NCBI GenBank assembly: GCA_031394045.1
Contig: JANMWN010000094.1
Coordinates: 1-15,195 of the forward strand
Direction of reading: 5' to 3'
Source of the DNA: JANYIP01 sp031394045
GTDB taxonomy: Bacteria; Actinomycetota; Actinomycetes; Prado026
DNA length: 15,195 nucleotides
Under the pieces are notes generated by a model. The model saw nothing but the letters and a program-made list of their open reading frames with translations, made no database searches and was not told where the DNA came from. The position numbers and the translations under genes were made by a program. Below, one piece after another: positions 1 to 6,721 of the stretch. Within the stretch, counting starts at the first letter, position 1. Every line of letters begins with the position of its first letter.

Positions 1-2
1 AC

Positions 3-1244
3 ATGACGGACATCCAGGACCGCGCGAAGCTGCAGCAGATGCCGGACGCGACTGGGCACTTCGGGCCGTACGGCGGCCGGTTCGTGCCGGAGGCGCTGAT
101 CGCCGCCCTCGACCAGCTGTCCGAGGCGTACGACGCCGCGCAGGCCGACCCCGCGTTCCGCGCTCAGCTCGAGCACCTCGGGCGCACGTACATCGGTCGG
201 CCGAGCCCGATCACCGAGGCGACGCGGCTGTCCGCCCACGCCGGTGGCGCGCGGATCCTGCTCAAGCGCGAGGACCTCAACCACACCGGTGCCCACAAGA
301 TCAACAGTGCGCTGGGCCAGGCGCTGCTGACGCTGCGGATGGGCAAGACCCGGGTGATCGCCGAGACCGGCGCCGGCCAGCACGGGGTGGCGACCGCCAC
401 CGCGTGTGCCCTGCTCGGCCTGGAGTGCGTGGTCTACATGGGCGAGGAGGACACCCGGCGGCAGGCCCTGAACGTCATCCGGATGAAGCTGCTCGGCGCT
501 GAGGTCGTCCCCGTGAGCACGGGGTCACGCACCCTCAAGGACGCCATCAACGAGGCCATGCCCGACGGGGTCTCCAACGTCGACACGACGCACTACCTGC
601 TGGGCACGGTGGCCGGGCCCAGCCCGTTCCCGCGCATGGTCCGCGACTTCCAGCGGATCATCGGCGACGAGGCGCGTGCCCAGGTCCTTGAGCTGACCGG
701 CGCGCTCCCCGACGCCGTGGCTGCCTGCGTCGGTGGCGGCTCCAACGCGATCGGCATCTTCACCGCGTTCCTCGACGACGCCTCGGTCCGGCTCTACGGC
801 TTCGAGGCCGGGGGAGACGGGGTCGAGACCGGCCGCCACGCGGCCACCATCACCGGCGGGGCCCCCGGCGTGCTGCACGGCGCCCGGTCCTACCTGCTGC
901 AGGACCAGATGGGGCAGACGATCGAGTCGCACTCGATCAGTGCGGGCCTGGACTACCCCGGCGTCGGGCCCGAGCTGTCCTGGCTCAACGACATCGGGCG
1001 GGCCACCTACCGTCCGATCACCGACGCGCAGGCCATGGAGGCGTTCGCGCTGCTGTGCCGAACCGAGGGGATCATCCCGGCGATCGAGTCCGCCCACGCG
1101 ATCGCCGGTGCGGTCGACATCGCGCGCGAGCTCGGGCCGGACGCCACGATCCTGGTCAACCTCTCCGGCCGAGGCGACAAGGACGTCGACACGGCCGCGC
1201 AGTGGTTCGGCATCGTGACCGACGGGCCGGGGTCGCAGCCATGA
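3..1244 (+). CDS. trpB: Tryptophan synthase beta subunit
   Basis: Joins indole (channelled from TrpA) with L-serine to make L-tryptophan, using pyridoxal phosphate (PLP), in the cytoplasmic alpha2-beta2 complex. The 413-residue product has the family's usual length. The N-terminus carries the GHFGPYGGRFVPE block. The PLP lysine is K99 in HTGAHKIN, the catalytic glutamate is E121 in ETGAGQHG, and the phosphate-binding glycine loop GGGSN lies at about 244-248. A conserved NLSGRGDKD lies near the C-terminus. The ATG is only two bases inside the window, so its ribosome site and any alternative start further upstream cannot be seen. The stop overlaps the trpA start as ATGA, which implies translational coupling and balanced subunit synthesis. 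Earlier trp genes probably lie to the left. Identification is secure. Confidence 0.98.
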   Translation: MTDIQDRAKLQQMPDATGHFGPYGGRFVPEALIAALDQLSEAYDAAQADPAFRAQLEHLGRTYIGRPSPITEATRLSAHAGGARILLKREDLNHTGAHKINSALGQALLTLRMGKTRVIAETGAGQHGVATATACALLGLECVVYMGEEDTRRQALNVIRMKLLGAEVVPVSTGSRTLKDAINEAMPDGVSNVDTTHYLLGTVAGPSPFPRMVRDFQRIIGDEARAQVLELTGALPDAVAACVGGGSNAIGIFTAFLDDASVRLYGFEAGGDGVETGRHAATITGGAPGVLHGARSYLLQDQMGQTIESHSISAGLDYPGVGPELSWLNDIGRATYRPITDAQAMEAFALLCRTEGIIPAIESAHAIAGAVDIARELGPDATILVNLSGRGDKDVDTAAQWFGIVTDGPGSQP

Positions 1245-2041
1245 CCACGCTGGCCGAGACCTTCGCGCGGACCAGGAACCAGGGCCGCGCCGCCCTCATC
1301 GGCTACCTGCCCGCCGGCTACCCCTCGTACGCCGGGTGCGTCGACGCCCTGGTGGCGATGGTCGAGGGTGGCGTGGACATCGTCGAGGTCGGCCTGCCCT
1401 ACACCGACCCGCTGATGGACGGACCCACGATCCAGGAGGCGGTCGAGGCCTCGCTCGCCGGCGGCACGACCACCCTGGACGTGCTCAAGACGGTCGAGGC
1501 GGTCGCCGCGACCGGCGCCGCCACGGTGGTGATGAGCTACTGGAACCCGATCGAGCGCTACGGCGTGGTGCCCTTCGCCGAGGCGATGGCCGCCGCCGGA
1601 GGCGCCGGGGTGATCACTCCCGACCTGACCCCCGACGAGGCCGGTCCGTGGCTCGCCGCGGTCACGGCTGCGGGCATCGACCCGGTCTTCCTGGTGGCCC
1701 CGTCGTCCACCGATGCCCGGATCGCCCGGGTCGCGGAGGTGACGCGGGGATTTGTGTACGCGGCCTCGACCATGGGCGTCACCGGCGTACGCGACGTGGT
1801 CTCTGACCGGGCGGGCACGCTGGTCGCCCGGGTACGTCCGGCCACCGACCTGCCGATCAGCGTCGGTCTCGGCGTCTCCACCGGCGCCCAGGCCGCCGAG
1901 GTCGCGGCCTACGCGGACGGCGTGATCGTCGGCTCGGCGTTCGTCCGGCTCCTGCTGGACGCGCCCGACCCGGCGTCCGGCGTCGCCGCCGTACGCGCTC
2001 TGGCCGTCGAGCTGGCCGCCGGCGTGCGCGCCGGCCGCTGA
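1241..2041 (+). CDS. trpA: Tryptophan synthase alpha subunit
   Basis: Cleaves indole-3-glycerol phosphate to indole and glyceraldehyde 3-phosphate; indole then passes to TrpB. The open frame runs further upstream, but the ATG at 1241 overlaps the trpB stop (ATGA). It gives a 266-residue TIM-barrel protein of normal size, so I place the start there. The catalytic pair is E49 and D60 in the block DIVEVGLPYTDPLMDGPTIQ, at the same numbering as the enterobacterial enzyme, which supports the start. Further conserved parts are the PAGYP segment at 24-28 and a C-terminal phosphate-binding region (VGLGVSTG, then DGVIVGSAFV). It is the last trp gene here; the next gene starts after a 44-bp gap. Confidence 0.98.
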   Translation: MTTLAETFARTRNQGRAALIGYLPAGYPSYAGCVDALVAMVEGGVDIVEVGLPYTDPLMDGPTIQEAVEASLAGGTTTLDVLKTVEAVAATGAATVVMSYWNPIERYGVVPFAEAMAAAGGAGVITPDLTPDEAGPWLAAVTAAGIDPVFLVAPSSTDARIARVAEVTRGFVYAASTMGVTGVRDVVSDRAGTLVARVRPATDLPISVGLGVSTGAQAAEVAAYADGVIVGSAFVRLLLDAPDPASGVAAVRALAVELAAGVRAGR

Positions 2042-2085
2042 CGCGTCCGGGGAACCTTTCGCCCGTCGTCGCTCGTCGCACAGGT

Positions 2086-2763
2086 ATGCCCCTGCTCCGC
2101 CGGTCGATGGTGGTCGGCCGCGCAGCCGTGGTCTCCTGCCTCACGGCCGCCGTCGCCGGGCCGATGGTCGCCTGCTCGGCGCCGGCTCCCGTGGCGAGCA
2201 ACCCGGGCGGCGCGATCATCAGCACCCAGGGCGCCTCGAGCGACGGCTTCCACGGGGTGGTCCTCGACGAGCCGTACCCGGAGCCGACCGACGCGTTCAC
2301 GGACGTGCAGGGCCAGTCGTTCACGTTCGCGCACGACGCCACCCGTCCGGTCGTGCTGGTCTTCTTCGGCTACACCAACTGCCCGGACGTCTGCAGCACC
2401 GTGCTCGCCGACGTCGCCTCGGCGCTGCGCCCGCTCGACCCGGGTACCCGCAAGAAGATCGAGCTGGTGTTCGTCACCACGGACCCCGAGCGCGACACCG
2501 GGCCGGTGCTGCAGTCGTACCTCGCCCGGTTCGACGCCTCGTTCGTCGGACTGACCGCCCCGCTGGCGCAGATCCGCAGGGTCGCCACCGGTCTCGGCGT
2601 CGCGATCACCGGCCACGACGCGACGGGTACCGGTTACACGGTCGGCCATGGCGCCCAGGTCATCGGTTTCGGCCCGGACCGGCGCGCTGGGGTGATCTGG
2701 CTGCCCGGCACACCCGTGCGTGACCTGCGAGCCGACGTCCTGCGGCTAGCCTCAGCGACATGA
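2086..2763 (+). CDS. SCO1/SenC family lipoprotein, copper/thiol chaperone
   Basis: A 225-residue thioredoxin-fold protein of the Sco family, whose members deliver copper to, or reduce the cysteines of, the CuA site of cytochrome c oxidase on the outer face of the membrane. Visible features: a basic N-terminus (LLRRS), a hydrophobic stretch, and a lipobox-like MVAC with C30 as the probable lipidated cysteine. The Sco motif GYTNCPDVC places C99 and C103, and the distal copper-ligand histidine is H188 in YTVGHGAQ. The -3 lipobox residue is methionine, which is less usual. No convincing Shine-Dalgarno precedes ATG 2086; an in-frame ATG at 2107 (residue 8) would also keep the signal peptide. The neighbouring lgt would lipidate it. 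The family call is firm; the exact client (oxidase or general copper/redox role) is inferred. Confidence 0.88.
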   Translation: MPLLRRSMVVGRAAVVSCLTAAVAGPMVACSAPAPVASNPGGAIISTQGASSDGFHGVVLDEPYPEPTDAFTDVQGQSFTFAHDATRPVVLVFFGYTNCPDVCSTVLADVASALRPLDPGTRKKIELVFVTTDPERDTGPVLQSYLARFDASFVGLTAPLAQIRRVATGLGVAITGHDATGTGYTVGHGAQVIGFGPDRRAGVIWLPGTPVRDLRADVLRLASAT

Positions 2764-2780
2764 GTGACAGCGCAGCATGA
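2760..2780 (+). other. Six-codon micro-ORF bridging two genes
   Basis: ATG at 2760 overlaps the stop of the Sco gene (ATGA) and opens a frame encoding MSDSAA. Its TGA at 2778-2780 overlaps the ATG of the next gene (ATGA again). A TAGCCT (-10-like, TANNNT) at 2747-2752 sits seven bases before this ATG, but no good -35 is seen. The word ATGAGTG occurs at both 2760 and 2777, so the arrangement may come from a small duplication. It could act as a re-initiation stepping stone, or be chance. No function is claimed. Confidence 0.25.
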
Positions 2781-3271
2781 GTGTGGGATTCGCCGGTCGG
2801 CCGGCTCAGCTCTGGCTGACCACGGTGGCCCGGGTCGCGCTGGGTGCCGTCATGGTGACCGCGGGGGCGCTGAAGATCGGTGACCCCGACCAGGCGGTGC
2901 GCGCGGTGCAGGCCTACCAGATCCTGCCGCAGGGGATGACGCACGTCGTGGGGTACGGGCTGCCCTTGCTTGAGATCGTGCTCGGGCTGCTGCTGATCCT
3001 TGGCCTCGGCACCCGGGTGGTGGCCGTGCTGGCCGGCCTCTTCATGGTCATGTTCATCGGGGCCGTGTCGTCGGCCTGGGCGAAGGGCCTGTCCATCGAC
3101 TGCGGCTGCTTCGGCGGCGGGGGGGCGGTCGGGGTCGCGGGCAAGGCCTGGCGCTATCTTTCCGAGATCCTGCGCGACCTGCTCTTCCTCGGCCTCGCGT
3201 CGTGGATCGCTGTCTTCCCCTCGAGCCGCTTCGCCCTCGACCCACGTGCACTGGAGGACGTACCCGTATGA
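2777..3271 (+). CDS. MauE/DoxX-like redox-associated membrane protein
   Basis: A 164-residue integral membrane protein with four predicted helices at roughly residues 12-32, 56-76, 80-101 and 130-148. Sequence hallmarks are GALKIGDPDQAVRAVQAY after the first helix and the CxC motif SIDCGCFGG (C109, C111) at the end of the third. This matches the MauE/DoxX-type group, which often accompanies periplasmic or extracellular thiol-disulfide proteins. MauE itself is needed for disulfide-rich methylamine dehydrogenase maturation. The start is fixed: an in-frame stop lies at 2765-2767, 12 bases before this ATG. Its stop overlaps the start of the DsbA-like gene (ATGA), so the two are probably translationally coupled. 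I infer that it exchanges electrons with that DsbA-like partner; no catalytic activity can be read from sequence. No gene symbol is justified. Confidence 0.8.
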   Translation: MSVGFAGRPAQLWLTTVARVALGAVMVTAGALKIGDPDQAVRAVQAYQILPQGMTHVVGYGLPLLEIVLGLLLILGLGTRVVAVLAGLFMVMFIGAVSSAWAKGLSIDCGCFGGGGAVGVAGKAWRYLSEILRDLLFLGLASWIAVFPSSRFALDPRALEDVPV

Positions 3272-4053
3272 GCAACCAGCCCCGTGAGCCCAAGGGTGCC
3301 GGACGTGAGCGGCTGGCCGCCGAGCGCGCGGCCGAAAACGCTGCGTCCGCGCAGCGACGTCGCAGCATGCTGGTCCGCGGTGGCGTGGCCGCGCTCGTCA
3401 TCGTGCTGGTGGTGGGCGTCGGGCTGGCGGTGATCCTGTCGCGCAAGTCGACGGTCGACGCGACGGCGACCAAGCCGGCCGGCGTCACGGCGACCCTGGG
3501 CTACCCGACAGGTACCGCGACCAAGCCGGTGCTCGACCTGTACGAGGACTTCCAGTGTCCGATCTGCAAGGAGTACGAGGCGAACATCGGCACCCAGATC
3601 CAGGCCCTGGCCACCTCGGGCAAGGCGTCGGTGGTCTACCACTCGCTCACCTTCCTCGACGCCAAGAACCCCCTGGTCGCCGGTGCGCCGCTCAAGAGCT
3701 CGACCCGAGCTGCCAATGCGGCCGCCTGCGCACAGGACCAGGGCAAGTTCCTCGAGTACCACGGCGTCACCTACCAGAACCAGTCGACGACCGAGGGTGC
3801 CGGTTTCACCGATGACCAGCTGATCGGTTTCGGCAAGACTGCCGGGGTGGCCGACATGACGAGGTTCACCCAGTGCGTGAAGGACCAGCAGTACGTCGGG
3901 TTCCTGTCCCAGGTCGCGGCCGAGGCGGACACCCGTCAGGTGACGGGCACGCCCACGTTCTTCGTGGCCGGCAAGATGCTGAGCTTCACGTCGGCGAAGT
4001 CCTGGGACGACATCATGAAGATCATCACCGACGCGGTAGCAGCGGCCGGCTGA
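3268..4053 (+). CDS. Membrane-anchored DsbA-like thiol-disulfide protein
   Basis: A 261-residue protein with a charged cytoplasmic N-terminus (residues 1-36, rich in Arg/Glu/Ala). One transmembrane helix follows at about 37-58, then an extracytoplasmic DsbA-type thioredoxin domain. The active-site motif is CPIC (C97, C100) in LYEDFQCPIC, and the cis-proline loop is TGTPTFFV at about 226-233. A second cysteine pair, C154 and C203, lies in the helical insertion. The open frame extends upstream to 3202, but ATG 3268 overlaps the MauE-like gene's stop as ATGA and gives the usual N-in topology, so it is chosen. Likely role: forming or isomerising disulfides in exported proteins, with the MauE-like neighbour as possible redox partner. 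Whether it acts as oxidase or reductase cannot be told here. Confidence 0.88.
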   Translation: MSNQPREPKGAGRERLAAERAAENAASAQRRRSMLVRGGVAALVIVLVVGVGLAVILSRKSTVDATATKPAGVTATLGYPTGTATKPVLDLYEDFQCPICKEYEANIGTQIQALATSGKASVVYHSLTFLDAKNPLVAGAPLKSSTRAANAAACAQDQGKFLEYHGVTYQNQSTTEGAGFTDDQLIGFGKTAGVADMTRFTQCVKDQQYVGFLSQVAAEADTRQVTGTPTFFVAGKMLSFTSAKSWDDIMKIITDAVAAAG

Positions 4054-4055
4054 GC

Positions 4056-4961
4056 ATGAGCGCTCACCTTCTGCTGGCGCTGCCGGCCTCGATCCCCAGT
4101 CCCTCGCAAGGGGTCTGGCACCTCGGGCCGCTGCCGCTGCGCGCGTACGCCTTCAGCATCATCGCCGGCATCATCTTCGCCGTCTGGTACACCGACCGCA
4201 GGTACGTCGCCCGTGGCGGGCGGCCCGGGACCGTGGCCGACGTCGCCGTGTGGGCCGTCCCGTTCGGGATCGCCGGTGGCCGGATCTACCACGTGATCAC
4301 CAGCTGGGGGCCGTACTTCGGCTCCGGTGGCCACCCGCTGGACGCCTTCAAGATCTGGGAGGGCGGCCTCGGGATCTGGGGCGCCGTCGCCTTCGGGGCA
4401 CTGGGTGCGTACATCGGCTGCCGGCGTCAGGGCATCGTGCTGCCCCCGTTCGCCGACGCGCTGGCGCCCGGCCTGGCGGTCGCGCAGGCGATGGGACGCT
4501 GGGGCAACTACTTCAACCAGGAGCTGTTCGGCCGGCCCACGACCGTGCCGTGGGGGCTCGAGGTCGACCTGGCCCATCGGCCGGCGGGTTATGAGCAGTT
4601 CGCGACCTTCCACCCCACGTTCCTGTACGAGTCCCTGTGGTGCCTGCTGATCGCTGTCGTGCTGGTCCGCGTCGACCGGCGCTACCTGCTCGGGCACGCG
4701 CGGGTGTTCCTGCTGTACGGCGCGCTCTACACGACCGGCCGGTTCTGGTTCGAGCTGCTGCGCATCGACGACGCCAACCACATCCTCGGGCTGCGCGTGA
4801 ACACCTGGGTGTCGGGGATCATCTTCGTCGCCTCGGTGCTGGCGTTCCTGTGGTCGCTGCGCAACCGCCCCGGCCGGGAAACTCCTGCCCAGCTGCTCCG
4901 TACCCCCGCAGAGCCAGCAGAGCCAGAAGGGCCCACCCTGGCTAGTGGGACTCCCGGCTGA
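4056..4961 (+). CDS. lgt: Phosphatidylglycerol:prolipoprotein diacylglyceryl transferase
   Basis: Transfers diacylglycerol from phosphatidylglycerol to the lipobox cysteine of prolipoproteins, the first step of lipoprotein maturation in the cytoplasmic membrane. The 301-residue product is multi-spanning. It contains the Lgt signature GRWGNYFNQELFG (147-159, with the essential-type arginine R148), HPTFLYES (186-193) and the later GRF arginine (R229). ATG 4056 lies two bases after the DsbA-like stop; the longer upstream frame overlaps that gene and is rejected. The acidic, proline-rich tail (about 273-301) is short for actinobacterial Lgt, which often carries long disordered tails. The last 20 bases overlap the end of the convergent dehydratase gene. 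The Sco-type lipoprotein in the same cluster is an obvious substrate. Confidence 0.96.
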   Translation: MSAHLLLALPASIPSPSQGVWHLGPLPLRAYAFSIIAGIIFAVWYTDRRYVARGGRPGTVADVAVWAVPFGIAGGRIYHVITSWGPYFGSGGHPLDAFKIWEGGLGIWGAVAFGALGAYIGCRRQGIVLPPFADALAPGLAVAQAMGRWGNYFNQELFGRPTTVPWGLEVDLAHRPAGYEQFATFHPTFLYESLWCLLIAVVLVRVDRRYLLGHARVFLLYGALYTTGRFWFELLRIDDANHILGLRVNTWVSGIIFVASVLAFLWSLRNRPGRETPAQLLRTPAEPAEPEGPTLASGTPG

Positions 4962-6651
4962 CCTGGTCGCCGCTGCCGCCGACGAGGAAGTCGAGGTCGG
5001 CGCCGGTGTCGGCCTGCAGGACGTGGTCGACGTACAGCCGCTCCCAGCCGCGGGCCGGACGGGCCTGCGCTGCCACCGAGGCCTGCGCCGGTTCCCTGGC
5101 CGCGAGCTCGTCGGCGGGCACCTCGACGTCGAGCCGTCGCGCGGCGACGTCGAGCACGACAACGTCGCCGGTACGCACCAGTGCCAGTGGCCCGCCCGCC
5201 GCGGACTCGGGGGCGACGTGCAGGACCACGGTGCCGTAGGCGGTACCGCTCATCCGCGCGTCGCTGATCCGCACCATGTCGCGTACACCCCGGGCCAGGA
5301 GCTTGGCCGGCAGCGGCATGTTGCCGACCTCCGGCATCCCCGGGTAGCCGCGAGGCCCGCAACCGCGGAGCACCAGCACCGAAGTCGCGTCGACGTCGAG
5401 GTCGGGGTCGTCGAGCCGCGCGTGCATGTCCTCGATGCTCTCGAACACGACGGCCCGGCCGCGGTGCGCAAGCAGCTCGGGCGTCGCGGCAGCCGGCTTG
5501 ATGATGGCCCCGTCAGGGGCGAGGTTGCCGCGGAGCACGGCGATGCCCGCGTCAAGGAGAAGCGGCTCGTGCCGGCGCCGGATCACGGTGTCGTCCCACA
5601 CCTGCGCGTCGCCGAGCTCGTCGACGAGCGGCCGGCCGGTCACGGTCACCGGGGTCGGGTCGAGCAGGTCACGGACCTCGCCCAGCACGGCGAGCAGCCC
5701 GCCGGCCCGGTGCAGGTCGTCCATCAGGAACTGCCCGGCCGGCTGCAGGTCGACCAGGAGCGGCACCCCGGCCCCGGTACGGTCGAAGTCGTCCAGCGAG
5801 AGCTGCACGCCGAGCCGTCCCGCGATCGCGAGCAGGTGCACCACCGCGTTGGTGGACCCGCCGATGGCCGCGAGCGTGACGATGGCGTTGAGGAACGCAC
5901 CTCGCGTCATCACCTCACTGGGCCGGCGCCCGGCGGCGACGAGCTCGACGGCCAGCCGGCCAGTCAGGTGCGACTTCTCCAGCAGCCCGCTGTCCGGTGC
6001 CGGCGTGCCAGCGAAGCCCGGCAGCGTCATGCCGAGGGCCTCGGCCATGCAGGCCATCGTCGACGCCGTACCCATCGTGTTGCAGTGCCCCTTGCTGCGG
6101 ATCATCGACGACTCCGAGCGCAGGAACGCCTCCTCGGACAACGTCCCCGCGCGGACCTCCTCGGACAGCCGCCACACGCCTGTCCCGCAGCCGAGCCGTT
6201 CGCCCCGGAACGTCCCGGTCAGCATCGGGCCGCCGGGTACGACGACGGCCGGCAGGTCCACCGACGCGGCGCCCATCAGCAGCGCGGGGATGGTCTTGTC
6301 GCAGCCGCCGAGCAGCACCACGCCGTCGATCGGGTTGGCGCGCAGCATCTCCTCGATCGCCATTGCGGCGAGGTTGCGCCACAGCATCGCCGTGGGCCGG
6401 ACCTGGGTCTCGCCGAGCGACATCACCGGGAGCTCGAGCGGTACGCCGCCCGCGGCCAGGATCCCGTCCGCGACGCTCCTCGCGACCTCGCCCAGGTGGG
6501 CGTTGCACGGGGTCAGGTCCGAGGCGGTGTTGGCGATGGCGATGTGCGGCCGTCCGTCGAACGCATCGGCCGGCAGCCCGCGTCGCATCCAGGCCCGGTG
6601 GATGTACGCGTTGCGCCCGGTACCCGAGTACCACTGCCCGCTACGCTGCAT
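4942..6651 (-). CDS. IlvD/Edd family dehydratase, probably sugar-acid type
   Basis: A 569-residue Fe-S dehydratase of the IlvD/Edd family, which removes water from 2,3-dihydroxy acids to give 2-keto-3-deoxy acids. Cluster cysteines are C49 (SDLTPCN), C117 in GGCDKT with the neighbouring lysine K119, and C190 in SKGHCNTMGTASTM. The catalytic serine is S468 in RISDARMSGTAYG. The three cysteines keep the spacing of the characterised Rhizobium L-arabinonate dehydratase. The third-cysteine block differs from the CxGMYTANTM form of branched-chain IlvD, so I favour sugar-acid (pentonate or related) dehydration over valine/isoleucine synthesis. The frame extends to 6837, but ATG 6651 has a good Shine-Dalgarno and begins at the family's N-terminus. 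It is divergent from a zinc dehydrogenase, 70 bp apart, and convergent with lgt. The exact substrate is unknown. Confidence 0.87.
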   Translation of the reverse strand: MQRSGQWYSGTGRNAYIHRAWMRRGLPADAFDGRPHIAIANTASDLTPCNAHLGEVARSVADGILAAGGVPLELPVMSLGETQVRPTAMLWRNLAAMAIEEMLRANPIDGVVLLGGCDKTIPALLMGAASVDLPAVVVPGGPMLTGTFRGERLGCGTGVWRLSEEVRAGTLSEEAFLRSESSMIRSKGHCNTMGTASTMACMAEALGMTLPGFAGTPAPDSGLLEKSHLTGRLAVELVAAGRRPSEVMTRGAFLNAIVTLAAIGGSTNAVVHLLAIAGRLGVQLSLDDFDRTGAGVPLLVDLQPAGQFLMDDLHRAGGLLAVLGEVRDLLDPTPVTVTGRPLVDELGDAQVWDDTVIRRRHEPLLLDAGIAVLRGNLAPDGAIIKPAAATPELLAHRGRAVVFESIEDMHARLDDPDLDVDATSVLVLRGCGPRGYPGMPEVGNMPLPAKLLARGVRDMVRISDARMSGTAYGTVVLHVAPESAAGGPLALVRTGDVVVLDVAARRLDVEVPADELAAREPAQASVAAQARPARGWERLYVDHVLQADTGADLDFLVGGSGDQVSRESH

Positions 6652-6658
6652 CTGCACG

Positions 6659-6665
6659 CCTTTCC
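6659..6665 (-). promoter_or_regulatory. Shine-Dalgarno of the dehydratase gene
   Basis: On the minus strand GGAAAGG lies seven bases before ATG 6651. It decides the start against the longer frame reaching 6837, whose extra 62 residues (rich in T, R, P, S and G) do not look like this enzyme family. Confidence 0.7.
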
Positions 6666-6675
6666 GTGGACGGAC

Positions 6676-6694
6676 CGGGTCGATCGAGGACCCG
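6676..6694. promoter_or_regulatory. Inverted repeat, candidate operator between divergent genes
   Basis: CGGGTC – 7 bases – GACCCG is a perfect 6-bp inverted repeat whose spacer overlaps the small palindrome TCGATCGA. It sits in the middle of the 70-bp gap between the dehydratase (starting 6651, -) and the dehydrogenase (starting 6722, +), where one regulator could control both. No regulator gene is present in the window. In DNA this GC-rich, a 6-bp repeat can arise by chance. Confidence 0.4.
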
Positions 6695-6705
6695 CCCGGT
6701 GACCC

Positions 6706-6711
6706 AGAGTA
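6706..6711 (-). promoter_or_regulatory. Candidate -10 element for the dehydratase gene
   Basis: On the minus strand TACTCT fits the actinobacterial -10 form TANNNT. It would start transcription near 6699, just before the inverted repeat, leaving a leader of about 48 bases that contains the Shine-Dalgarno. No recognisable -35 lies at 16-18 bases, so this is tentative. Confidence 0.3.
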
Positions 6712-6721
6712 TGAGGGCCCT

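Noticed and set aside
2042..2085. Promoter or attenuator between trpA and the Sco gene
   Set aside because: The 44-bp gap shows no TANNNT at a useful distance, no clear -35 and no hairpin, so I do not call anything there.
4922..4942. Possible rho-independent terminator at the lgt/dehydratase junction
   Set aside because: The hairpin has a three-base bulge and no T-run on either strand, and it lies inside the coding end of lgt.
4942..6651. Naming the dehydratase ilvD (branched-chain amino acid synthesis)
   Set aside because: The third-cysteine block and cysteine spacing fit the sugar-acid dehydratase branch, and no ilv genes are near.
4945..6702. 585-codon plus-strand frame opposite the dehydratase gene, plus a second one from 5426 running into the dehydrogenase
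   Set aside because: Both are antisense shadows of a conserved Fe-S dehydratase. The second is simply an open frame upstream of the true GTG start of the dehydrogenase; neither translation shows a domain.
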